Source: Deltaproteobacteria bacterium
Lineage (GTDB): Bacteria > Myxococcota > Myxococcia > Myxococcales > 40CM-4-68-19
NCBI GenBank assembly: GCA_005879505.1
Contig: VBKQ01000121.1
Location: 1-17,317 of the forward strand
Reading direction: 5' to 3'
Length of the DNA stretch: 17,317 nucleotides
Part shown: positions 8,501-15,081 of the stretch, piece after piece
Layout: the number at the start of each line of letters is the position of its first letter
How positions within the stretch are numbered: position 1 is the first letter of the stretch
Position numbers and translations under genes: made by a program
Notes under the pieces: generated by a model
Told to the model about the DNA's origin: nothing
What the model saw: only the letters and a program-made list of their open reading frames with translations
The model's database searches: none

Positions 8501-10305
8501 GGAACGACACCACGCCGAATCCGCCGCCGGTCGGCCCGATCCTCATCCAGGACAACTCCGGCCCCATCACCATCACCGTGAACAACTCGCCCGTGAAGGC
8601 CAGCGAACGCTGGGTAGTGGCGGTCGCGGGCGGATTCGACCCGAACTTGATCCGGGGCCGGTCCGTGTACGTGGTCGATGCCTGGGACGGAACGCTCCTC
8701 TACAAGTTCAGCCGGTACGACACCAGCAGCTCGAGCGATCCACGCTACAACCTCGGCTCGGTCCTCTCGCCGATCTCGATGATCGACTCGAACTACGACA
8801 ACTTCTTCGACATGGCGGTGGTGGGCGATACGGACGGCCAGCTTTGGACCATCGACATGCTCAACCCCGGCACCATCGCGGGCGGTCTGGTCACCAACTG
8901 GTACGGGGGCCTCACCTTCCAGCAGTTCAAGAGCGGCGCCATCTCGCAGCGGGCCCCGTTCACCACCATGGCGGGCGCGCGCGTCTTCGACGATTCGAAG
9001 GGCGGCGTGCGCGTCTACCTCGGGTCGGGCGACCGCGACCAGATCAAGGTCCGCGACACCGACTCCGCCGACGGTGGCACCTGCGCCCTGGACAACCTGC
9101 GCGGCTGCATCCGCAACAACTGCACTGTGGACGTGAACCAGGCCACCTACCAGATCGGGTCGGGCGGCACCGCCGAATCGCTGACCGGCCGCTGGAAGTA
9201 CACCGCCAGCGGAACCTCGCTGACCGCGAACACGTTCACCTTCGGCTCGAACACCAATACCGCGGGCGCCTGCAACGACCCGACGCAGGTCAACATCCAG
9301 TACCAGGTTTCTTGTGGTTCGACCGCGATGGCCGACCCCAACGACGGCGGCACGACGATCTTCAACAAGCTCAATTGCGACTTCGACGGCGGGAGCGACG
9401 CGGGCGAGGAGTGCCTCGACACCAGTGGCAAACCCACCGATCAGCCGGGAGTCGCCTTCACCTCGCCGACGATCACCAACACGCGTTTCTACTCGATCAA
9501 GTTGTTCGATCCGCCGAGCTATACGAACCGGCCCCGCATGACCACCGCGGCCAACCAGACGACGTACAACCAGCACACCCTGACGGATACCGACCTGACC
9601 GACGTCAGCGCCGATGCCGGGATGGCCTCGACTGCCGCTGGGTGGTTCGTGCAGCATACGCGCGACCAGAACGAGAAGACGGTGACCGCTCCGCTGCTCC
9701 TCGGCGGGTGCACCGCCTGGAACACCGAGGTGCCGAGCATCCTCTTCTCGGGCGCCCAGCCGGACGGCGGCTCGATCTGCAACGGCGGCGTGGTTCCGGC
9801 CGATACCGCCTACCTGTACCAAGCAAACGACGATACCGGCATCATCCAGTGCGGTCTGTCCGGATCGCAAACGCAGCTCGCGACCTCGCGATACCAGCAG
9901 CGCTCGGTGACGGTCACGCCCCAGCAGCCGACCCCGGTCGTCTCGCTCAACGCCCAGACCGGCCAGGCGGGGTATAGCGGCATCTCGCTGGAGCCGGGCG
10001 GCAGGGTTCCGCTCCAGATCTTCATCGGCTCCCAGTCCGTGCAAGGCGACGTCCCCGCCTCCACGGAAGGTGGTAGAAGGCGGGCCAAATGGCCACGGAC
10101 CGCAGCCGCCGCCGGCCGTCCAACGCGGATATTATCGAGCAAATCCTCGAGCGGATCCGCGCCAGCCGCAGCTTCGACTTCCGCAACTACAAGCGCCCCA
10201 CGCTTCACCGCCGCATCGAGCGACGGATGGCGGAGCGGCGGTGCAAGACGGCAGTCGAGTATCTCGTGCTGCTCGACCGCGACCCTTCCGAGTACGACGC
10301 CTTGA
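5587..10305 (+). CDS. pilY1: PilY1-type pilus tip adhesin/priming protein (probable late frameshift)
   Basis: PilY1 acts with minor pilins to prime type IVa pilus assembly and is carried at the tip for adhesion. A Sec signal peptide (MNRISALLILSGLLALPASG) starts the protein; GAGGAG precedes the ATG. Residues about 200-545 resemble a von Willebrand A-like domain (KGNWLNYF near 241, LFSDG 379-383, YTVGVGD 492-498), but I find no DxSxS metal motif. The C-terminal PilC/PilY1 beta-propeller starts near LGDIFHSSP (777), with VGANDGMLHAF (842 on) and LDGSPWVRD (896 on). A calcium-loop candidate, D1067-S-N1069-Y-D1071-N-F-F-D1075, is followed by GDTDGQLW as in known PilY1 proteins. The frame runs to 10305 (1572 residues), but the last approximately 75 residues are Ser/Ala/Arg-rich and lie over the next gene's start. 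One missing base near 10050 would move the end to the TAG at 10074-10076 (about 1496 residues), 12 nt before that start. Confidence 0.9.
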   Translation: MNRISALLILSGLLALPASGATDSLCWNRDTERMDFYTNPPTRGDNNFFSFTVSGTANVTMIYPGTASMKQLPLSLYELRDPAVQGSQTLVAPLGQGCQNAFLNNLDYFMPTTVDPPAASAAYSGSYDPTKRYPEPETTYSGGGGLNDNFEASSYTCSSSSCTTDSTGGKAWRYVLWPANDNGTQDGSNGSIDDACTAATTGGGYLPTDTQDCQLCLKTKGYWINYKLAQTNTSSSAMVAKGNWLNYFPPKWAILRLAYKRLVNGPLLNSMREGIGTQNADKGWYRTQKMLPQSCNGNGRPNQRISSVDGVTYTNTANPLAEMLFNVAWTVSSIDSSPPSNWTFFTNQSTHPASEPGPGSDANKKSGFCPGCNAGFSVLFSDGRGHDGLETCDVPNGLGQLPGYCNNITSTPTCAGPNATGQPGLGMGAEKDGDDFLDPNMSNGASSLITGPGATYRVTSGNVCPNDFLASVAAWMFKTNLGGQPGTNLRLYTVGVGDNYFGELETLRLAASAGHGLYLAASNFAQLERNIENVFLDIISNATSFSVAAITTVQTRGTTFAFIPRFRPLGGSQWEGRLYRFRLFNEFAAGCSTTDLTSGPDGGPARTTANPNGNNSCSDLYLMDADGGFVGEDDGGSFVLLDTSQPYGDAGWPIRSPRVLATPIWEAADLLTTRVNNGLTDGGGTTRNILVAPMDAGIPSAGTSLIAFNNYDGGVATMTDYMKLSGVNSDFCVGLASTSRHAYSTEQDCGTDLMRFVEGRDVLRQNIDGGLTRPNILGDIFHSSPILLTPPVPTFLCDTGIMNQCVRTLYAQDVSGQYTPNSQSAYTDYYNNKLARQELILVGANDGMLHAFHAGNYQDGGTFDEGTGLEVWAFVPPDMVPKLQRYALSANHSILLDGSPWVRDIWKDGSGSSSADRQKQSDEFHTVAIVGEREGGRHYTAIDLTDTTSNPKYLWTWPPPGSNYDLAVGESWNDTTPNPPPVGPILIQDNSGPITITVNNSPVKASERWVVAVAGGFDPNLIRGRSVYVVDAWDGTLLYKFSRYDTSSSSDPRYNLGSVLSPISMIDSNYDNFFDMAVVGDTDGQLWTIDMLNPGTIAGGLVTNWYGGLTFQQFKSGAISQRAPFTTMAGARVFDDSKGGVRVYLGSGDRDQIKVRDTDSADGGTCALDNLRGCIRNNCTVDVNQATYQIGSGGTAESLTGRWKYTASGTSLTANTFTFGSNTNTAGACNDPTQVNIQYQVSCGSTAMADPNDGGTTIFNKLNCDFDGGSDAGEECLDTSGKPTDQPGVAFTSPTITNTRFYSIKLFDPPSYTNRPRMTTAANQTTYNQHTLTDTDLTDVSADAGMASTAAGWFVQHTRDQNEKTVTAPLLLGGCTAWNTEVPSILFSGAQPDGGSICNGGVVPADTAYLYQANDDTGIIQCGLSGSQTQLATSRYQQRSVTVTPQQPTPVVSLNAQTGQAGYSGISLEPGGRVPLQIFIGSQSVQGDVPASTEGGRRRAKWPRTAAAAGRPTRILSSKSSSGSAPAAASTSATTSAPRFTAASSDGWRSGGARRQSSISCCSTATLPSTTP

Positions 10306-12083
10306 TAACGTCGATGTTGATCAAGGTGACCGGATTCTTCCGGGACGCCGAGACCTGGACCCTGCTCTCGGAGAAGGTGATCCCGCAGCTGCTCACGGAG
10401 AAGCGGCCCGGCGAGGAGATCCGGGTCTGGTGCGCCGCTTCCGCGACCGGGGAGGAAGCGTTCTCCATCGCCATCCTGCTGGCGGAGGCGATGGGACCCG
10501 CCTTCCAGAACCAGGAGGTGAAGATCTTCGGGACCGACGCGGACGAGAAGGCCATCGCGTTCGCGCGGCGCGGAGTGTACTCGCGCGAGCAGGTGAAATC
10601 CGTCCCTCCAGAAATGCTCAAGACCTGGTTCGTCGAGGATCCCACGGGTTGGAGCGTGCGCAAGGAGATCCGGCGGACGGTGGTGTTCGGCGTCAACAAC
10701 CTGGTATCCGACGCGCCCATCTCCAGGCTGGACCTGCTGCTCTGCCGCAACGTCTTCATCTATCTGGACGTGCCGCTGCAAAAGCGGGTGCTCACCCGGT
10801 TTCATCACGCGCTTCGGCGGCACGGGCTGTTGGTCCTCGGCAAGAGCGAGCTGATCCCGTTCGCCGGAAAGATCTTCGAACCCGTCGACCTGCAGCGGCG
10901 GATCTATCGCAAGGACGGCCGGAGAGACACGGCGGTGGCCCAGGAACGGTTGGTCTCGCTTCTCGAGCAGGAATCGACGGCCCGCGCCGCCGAGGAAGGC
11001 CGCCCGGACCTCAATACGGTGGACCAGTTCCACCGGGACATCGTGCAGTCGGTCCGCGTTCCCATGATCGCGACTGCGCCGGATGGAACCATCCTTCGCT
11101 GGAATGCCGCCGCAGCCACGCTCTGGGGCCACAGCGAGGGGGAAGTGACGGGCAAGAGGCTTGCCGCGCTTTCGCTTCCCGGACTCCCTGGCGAGCTGCT
11201 GGTGGAAAAGACCGCAACGGTCCGTGAAGGGAGGAGCGAGGTGGAGCGTAGCAGGGCGATCCTCCACCGCGGCGGCGATCGTCCGCCGGTCGAGCTGGGC
11301 GTCGAGGTGAGCACGTTGCGTGATACGGGGGGCGAAATCAGCGGTCTGGTGTACACGGTACACGACCTGACCACGTTCGCCGAGATGGAGCGCGACCTGC
11401 GCAAGTCGACGGAGGAACGCGACGCCGCTCTCGAAGAGCTGCAATCCCTCAACGAGGAGCTGCAGAGCGCCAACGAGGAGATGGAGACCACCAACGAGGA
11501 GCTACAGAGCGCCAACGAGGAGCTGCAGACCACGAACGAGGAGCTCCAGTCCACGAACGAGGAGCTGGAGACCACCAACGAAGAGCTGCAATCCACCAAT
11601 GCCGAGCTGGACGCGACCAACCGCGAGCTCATCCACCGCACCGAAGAGATGAATTCCCTCGCCTTCATCCAGCGCGCCACCATCCGCAGCCTGAACGCCG
11701 CGGTGATCGTCGTCGACGCCAACGGCAGGATCACCATGTGGAACCTGGCGGCGGAGCGGCTCCTGGGAATTCCCGAGGACGAGGCGGTAGGACAGCTCCT
11801 CTGGACCTTGCACATCCCTGCCGTCGGGCGTGGGCTTTTCCAGAAGATCCGCAAGTGCATGACCCAGAATGCGCCGCTTCGCGCCGAGCAGCTCAGCTAC
11901 GAGCTGCCCAATGGAAGCCAAGGCCGGGCGGTGGTGATGGCGATCCCGATCGTGGAGGACGGCACGGTCCTCGGCTCGGTCGTCATCTTCGAGGACGCGA
12001 CCAGACTGGCGAACCTCGCGGCCGAGGTCGCCGCGCTGAAGGCCAACAACGGCAACAACAATGGCAAGCGCACCCGACGCTGA
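10089..12083 (+). CDS. CheR-type methyltransferase fused to PAS, coiled coil and PAS
   Basis: The protein has 664 residues and no membrane segments. Residues about 10-65 form the helical CheR N-terminal domain (RNYKRPTLHRRIERRM). Residues about 70-275 form the SAM-dependent methyltransferase domain, with the SAM loop W114-CAASATGEEAFS, the acidic strand T149-DADEKA and the C219-RNVFIYLD motif. CheR enzymes methylate glutamates of chemoreceptors. A PAS domain follows (about 312-430; APDGTILRWN), then nine heptads of NEELQST type (455-517) and a second PAS (about 530-650; VDANGRITMWN). This is the CheR-PAS half of the CheB-CheR-PAS hybrid proteins, but without the CheB domain, which is encoded separately at 13241-14242. 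AAGG lies 8 nt before the ATG. Its end overlaps the downstream kinase by 23 nt. The ligand and methylation target are unknown; no receptor gene is visible. Confidence 0.9.
   Translation: MATDRSRRRPSNADIIEQILERIRASRSFDFRNYKRPTLHRRIERRMAERRCKTAVEYLVLLDRDPSEYDALITSMLIKVTGFFRDAETWTLLSEKVIPQLLTEKRPGEEIRVWCAASATGEEAFSIAILLAEAMGPAFQNQEVKIFGTDADEKAIAFARRGVYSREQVKSVPPEMLKTWFVEDPTGWSVRKEIRRTVVFGVNNLVSDAPISRLDLLLCRNVFIYLDVPLQKRVLTRFHHALRRHGLLVLGKSELIPFAGKIFEPVDLQRRIYRKDGRRDTAVAQERLVSLLEQESTARAAEEGRPDLNTVDQFHRDIVQSVRVPMIATAPDGTILRWNAAAATLWGHSEGEVTGKRLAALSLPGLPGELLVEKTATVREGRSEVERSRAILHRGGDRPPVELGVEVSTLRDTGGEISGLVYTVHDLTTFAEMERDLRKSTEERDAALEELQSLNEELQSANEEMETTNEELQSANEELQTTNEELQSTNEELETTNEELQSTNAELDATNRELIHRTEEMNSLAFIQRATIRSLNAAVIVVDANGRITMWNLAAERLLGIPEDEAVGQLLWTLHIPAVGRGLFQKIRKCMTQNAPLRAEQLSYELPNGSQGRAVVMAIPIVEDGTVLGSVVIFEDATRLANLAAEVAALKANNGNNNGKRTRR
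11451..11639 (+). repeat. Nine tandem 21-bp units encoding a heptad coiled coil
   Basis: Each unit encodes a variant of N-E-E-L-Q-S-T: NEELQSA, NEEMETT, NEELQSA, NEELQTT, NEELQST, NEELETT, NEELQST, NAELDAT, NRELIHR. The recurring DNA core is AACGAGGAGCT. The strict 7-residue period with Leu or Met at a fixed place predicts a continuous signalling helix or coiled coil joining the two PAS domains of the CheR-like protein. The first seven units are nearly identical and the last two diverge, as expected of an array that grew by duplication. Confidence 0.9.
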
Positions 12084-13341
12084 GCTCTCGGTCGAGCTGC
12101 TCCGGACGAAGTACGCGGAGCTCGCGCGCAAGTATGCGCAACTGGTGGAGCGGATCGAGCACCGGGCGACCCAAGATCTCGCCGCGTACCGGATCGGGGC
12201 CTTGGATAGCCGCATCGCCGCCAGCGCGCTCGCGCTGGTGGGCGACGATCGCATACAGCTGACCAATGCGCGTTTCGTCCAGCTTGCCCGTCTGCTGAAG
12301 GGCCCACTGCTTCCCGTCGAGCCCGCGGGCGCCGCCTCGGCATATCCCGATCTGCGCGCGCTCGTGCTGGCACACGCCGATCAGATCGTCGTCGAGCGCA
12401 AGCCAGCGTTCGATGCGCGATATCGGGACGCGGCATCCGACGCATTGATCTCCCTCCATTTCGAGCGCAACTTGCAATTGGGCAAGCCGGTCGCCCTGGT
12501 GATCGCCGAAGACGTCACCGACCATGCCCGGCGCGACCAGGAGCTCGCCCGCACGCGCGAGACGATGCTGCATCGCGAGCGGCTCCGCGTCCTCGGCGAG
12601 CTGGCCGCGGCGATCGCGCACGATCTGGGGAACACGCTGCGCGGAGCGAGCTTCCAGCTCGCCATCCTCGGCGACGACGCGGCCCCTCACGAGAAGCGCG
12701 CCGAGGCGGTCCAGGCCGTCGGTCAGCGGGTGGAGCTCGCCTCCGAGGCGATCGCCCGGCTGCACGACTTTGCCCAGACGGGATCGCTGAGGACGGCAGC
12801 CGTTCGTCTGGACCGCGTGGTCGCGCAGGCGGCGGCGTTGGTGGAGATCGATTTCCAGGCCGCTGCCGCTCCGGTGAGCATCCGCGTTTCCGTACCCGAG
12901 CTACCCCCGGTTCGCGGTTCCGCCGCCGAGCTGTCGCTCCTCTTCGTCAACCTGCTGCGCAACGCGCGCGACGCGATGCCGGAGGGAGGGACGGTGACCA
13001 TCGGGGCGCGGCGGAAGAACGACGCACTCGTGGTGACCGTCGCGGATGAGGGGATCGGCATATCCCCTGAGGTGAAGCGCAGGCTTTTCGAGCCGTTCTT
13101 CACCACTAAAGGGTCGCACGGCACGGGGCTGGGTCTATGGCTTGCCGCCGGTACGATGCAGCGGCTGGGCGGGAGCATCGAGACATCGGACCGGCCCCGC
13201 CGGGGCGCGCTCTTCGTCCTCACCTTCCCGCTCAAGGAATTCACTCGGCCGCGTCGGCCTTCGGCGGCGCGCCGAGCCGCAAGGCGTCGCGGACCTTCCG
13301 GGCCTGCGTCTGGGCCGCGTGGGCGCGCTCGTCGTGCCTGA
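12061..13341 (+). CDS. Soluble PAS-containing sensor histidine kinase
   Basis: The 426-residue protein has no transmembrane segment or signal peptide, so it should sense in the cytoplasm. Residues about 50-160 look like a degenerate PAS/PAC domain (ending LVIAEDVTDHARRDQEL). A dimerisation/phosphoacceptor helix follows with H187 in AIAHDLGNTLRG. The HATPase domain carries the N box N301-ARDAM, G1 box D329-EGIGI, F box LFEPFFTT and G2 box G354-TGLGLW. Every motif needed for catalysis is present. There is no receiver domain, so a separate response regulator is required; the NarL-type regulator at 14357 is the nearest candidate. The ATG lies 23 nt inside the CheR-like gene and has no Shine-Dalgarno sequence, which suggests translational coupling. 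The last approximately 35 residues are Arg/Pro/Ala-rich and lie antisense to the end of cheB. Confidence 0.9.
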   Translation: MASAPDAELSVELLRTKYAELARKYAQLVERIEHRATQDLAAYRIGALDSRIAASALALVGDDRIQLTNARFVQLARLLKGPLLPVEPAGAASAYPDLRALVLAHADQIVVERKPAFDARYRDAASDALISLHFERNLQLGKPVALVIAEDVTDHARRDQELARTRETMLHRERLRVLGELAAAIAHDLGNTLRGASFQLAILGDDAAPHEKRAEAVQAVGQRVELASEAIARLHDFAQTGSLRTAAVRLDRVVAQAAALVEIDFQAAAAPVSIRVSVPELPPVRGSAAELSLLFVNLLRNARDAMPEGGTVTIGARRKNDALVVTVADEGIGISPEVKRRLFEPFFTTKGSHGTGLGLWLAAGTMQRLGGSIETSDRPRRGALFVLTFPLKEFTRPRRPSAARRAARRRGPSGPASGPRGRARRA

Positions 13342-14242
13342 TAGCGGACTTGGAATGCCCCAACTCGCGGGCGCGCACGGCCATGCGCCTGGAGAGCGCG
13401 GCCTGCTCCTCCAACGGGCGCAATGCCGCCCAGAGGGCGCCTTCCAGTGCGGTGCGTTGCTCGGTGTACAGTGTCTCCGGCGCGAAGGCATGCCCGACGC
13501 GGCAGCGGAACCGGACAAGATCGCCATCGTGGACTTCGTTCAGCACTCCGCCGCAATCCGGACAGGCGAGGGAGGACGGTCGGCCGACCTTGAGAGCTCC
13601 TTCCGTCGAGCCGTTCAGCTGCAGCGCCGACTCCACCTCCGGGACCGCCGAGCGCGCCGCTCCAACCGCCTCCACACTCTCGCCGACGAGTCGCGGCAGC
13701 ACCTTGCCCAGCTCGGTGTTGGAAAGTACATGGTCGACGTCGACGTTCTCCAGCGCGCTGCGCGGCATCGCGTCGACGAGGGCATCGTCCGGATCCTGCA
13801 CGATGGCAAGCCCGCCCTGGCCCTTGATGGCGGCCAGCCCCGCCGTTCCGTCGTCGAGCGCCCCGGACAGCACGATACCGATCACGCGCGCCCCGAACGT
13901 ATAGGCCGCCGTCCGGAAGAGCGGATCGATCGCGGGCCGATGCCCGTTCTCGCGCGGGCCGCGGATGACGCGGACGTGGTCCTCGTGCACGAGCAGGTGA
14001 TGATCGGGCCGGGCCACGTAGATCCGGTTGGGGAGGATGGTTTCGCCGTTTCGCGCATGCTTGGCGGCCAAGGGACCGGCCGAGCTGAGGATCTGCGGCA
14101 AGACGCTCTTATGCTCCGGCGACAGATGCAGGACAACGAACATCGCCGCTGGGAGGTCGGAGGGAAGCCGCCGGACGAGCGCCGCGAGCGCTTCGACGCC
14201 GCCAGCGGAAGCGCCGATCACGACGATGTCGCGAGAGGGCAT
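13241..14242 (-). CDS. cheB: CheB-type protein-glutamate methylesterase, stand-alone, with zinc-ribbon-like tail
   Basis: CheB enzymes demethylate or deamidate chemoreceptor glutamates. This 333-residue protein begins directly with the methylesterase domain (VVIGASAGGVEAL); the usual N-terminal receiver domain is absent. The catalytic triad is visible as Ser12, His39 (VVLHLSPEH) and Asp131 (SGALDDGTAGL). The C-terminal extension carries C227-PDC230, then C247-RVGH251, a likely zinc-binding ribbon. A helical segment with EGALWAALRPLEEQAALSRR follows, a layout known in stand-alone CheB homologues. I chose the ATG at 14242. The frame stays open for some 260 codons upstream, but that stretch lies antisense to the response regulator and shows no protein-like features. 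No clear Shine-Dalgarno sequence precedes the ATG. Without a receiver, activity is probably not controlled by direct phosphorylation. Its 3' end overlaps the kinase gene tail to tail by 101 nt. Confidence 0.9.
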   Translation of the reverse strand: MPSRDIVVIGASAGGVEALAALVRRLPSDLPAAMFVVLHLSPEHKSVLPQILSSAGPLAAKHARNGETILPNRIYVARPDHHLLVHEDHVRVIRGPRENGHRPAIDPLFRTAAYTFGARVIGIVLSGALDDGTAGLAAIKGQGGLAIVQDPDDALVDAMPRSALENVDVDHVLSNTELGKVLPRLVGESVEAVGAARSAVPEVESALQLNGSTEGALKVGRPSSLACPDCGGVLNEVHDGDLVRFRCRVGHAFAPETLYTEQRTALEGALWAALRPLEEQAALSRRMAVRARELGHSKSAIRHDERAHAAQTQARKVRDALRLGAPPKADAAE

Positions 14243-14318
14243 TCGAACCGACAATCTACGCCTGTTTTCGCAGGGTGGCACCTCGCAGCGCTCGATAGCG
14301 GATGGATACGGGCTGCTA

Positions 14319-14334
14319 CGGACTCGCCAGTCCG
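14319..14334. repeat. Perfect inverted repeat ahead of the response regulator (possible operator or leader hairpin)
   Basis: CGGACT and AGTCCG are perfect 6-bp arms around CGCC. The repeat ends 22 nt before the response-regulator ATG at 14357, within the 114-nt gap between it and the divergent cheB. It could be a dimeric regulator site serving either gene, or a small 5' leader hairpin. I see no convincing -35/-10 pair in this gap. Confidence 0.45.
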
Positions 14335-14356
14335 GGATCGGATGTAAGAGGGGGAC

Positions 14357-15013
14357 ATGACAACGCTTCGCGTAGCCTTGGTGGACGATCATCTCCTGTT
14401 CCGCGAAGGCTTGCGCGCGATGCTGGCCAGCGCACCCGATCTCCGCGTCGTCGCGGAGGCGTCGAACGCTCAGGAAGCGTTGCCCGCAGTTCGCGCGTCG
14501 CAACCGGAAGTGGTCGTGCTGGACGTGATGCTCCCTGGCGTGAGCGGGATCGGCGTGGCCCGCGAGCTCTTGCGCGAGGACCCGAAACGACGCGTGCTCG
14601 CGTTGAGCATGGTGGCCGACGAGGCCCACGTGGCTGATGCGCTGCAGGCTGGCGTGCTCGGCTATGCCTGCAAGTCGCAGTCCGCGGCCGAGGTGATGGA
14701 GGCCATCCGCACCGTCGCCCGTGGGGAAACGTATCTGGCGCCCCAGGTGTCGGGATTCGTGGTGTCCGACTATCGCCGCCTGCGCAACGGTCCGGAAGCA
14801 GCCCGCTCGCCGCTGGCGACGCTCACCGCGCGCGAGCGAGAGATCTTCGAGCTCTGCATCCAGGGAAATCCGACCGCTCAGATCGCGAAGCAGCTCGGTA
14901 TCAGCCCCCGTACCGTCGAGACCCACCGCGGGCGCATCCTGCGCAAGCTGAATGCGCACTCCGCGGTCGATCTCGTCCGGCTCGCGGCGCGCTGGGGCTT
15001 GCTCGCGCAGTAG
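14357..15013 (+). CDS. NarL/FixJ-type response regulator (receiver plus LuxR-type DNA-binding domain)
   Basis: This 218-residue protein is a phosphorylation-controlled transcription factor. The receiver domain shows the acidic pocket D10-D11, phosphoacceptor D56 (VVVLDVMLPG), switch Ser84 and K106 (GYACKSQSA). The C-terminal LuxR/GerE helix-turn-helix lies at about 153-216 (LTAREREIFELCIQGN, then QLGISPRTVETHRGRILRKL). All key residues are intact. A GAGGGGG stretch just before the ATG is a strong ribosome binding site. The gene is divergent from cheB across 114 nt and is separated from the histidine kinase by cheB. Pairing with that kinase is inferred from proximity and from the kinase lacking its own receiver. 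Its targets are unknown; the inverted repeats at 14319-14334 and 2488-2503 differ in sequence, so they do not suggest a shared operator. Confidence 0.93.
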   Translation: MTTLRVALVDDHLLFREGLRAMLASAPDLRVVAEASNAQEALPAVRASQPEVVVLDVMLPGVSGIGVARELLREDPKRRVLALSMVADEAHVADALQAGVLGYACKSQSAAEVMEAIRTVARGETYLAPQVSGFVVSDYRRLRNGPEAARSPLATLTAREREIFELCIQGNPTAQIAKQLGISPRTVETHRGRILRKLNAHSAVDLVRLAARWGLLAQ

Positions 15014-15041
15014 CTGTTCCACCTGATCGGTTTCCGTGCCG

Positions 15042-15066
15042 CGCCGCCAGCGCCATACTGGCGGCG
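15042..15066 (+). promoter_or_regulatory. 9-bp-stem hairpin between the response regulator and galE
   Basis: CGCCGCCAG (15042-15050) and CTGGCGGCG (15058-15066) pair perfectly around the loop CGCCATA. It lies 28 nt after the regulator stop and 6 nt before the galE Shine-Dalgarno sequence GGAGG (15073-15077). There is no U-run, so it is not a canonical intrinsic terminator. It could still stop or attenuate transcription, stabilise an mRNA end or modulate galE translation. Confidence 0.55.
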
Positions 15067-15081
15067 AACGGTGGAGGCGCC

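Noticed and set aside
6975..9977. A 1000-codon open frame inside pilY1 on the same strand
   Set aside because: It is Arg/Pro/His/Gln-rich with no domain-like sequence and no ribosome binding site. It is the shadow of a GC-rich gene whose true frame shows clear PilY1 motifs.
8446..10044. A 532-codon minus-strand open frame opposite pilY1
   Set aside because: Val/Arg/Gly-rich antisense shadow with no recognisable motif; the plus-strand frame explains the region.
14276..14290. Sigma54-like site TGGCACCTCGCAGC ahead of the response regulator
   Set aside because: The -24 half is good, but the GC of the -12 half is one nucleotide too close and TTGC is absent.
14243..15022. A 260-codon upstream extension of cheB on the minus strand
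   Set aside because: It lies fully antisense to the intact response regulator and has no family features, while the CheB fold starts cleanly at the ATG at 14242.
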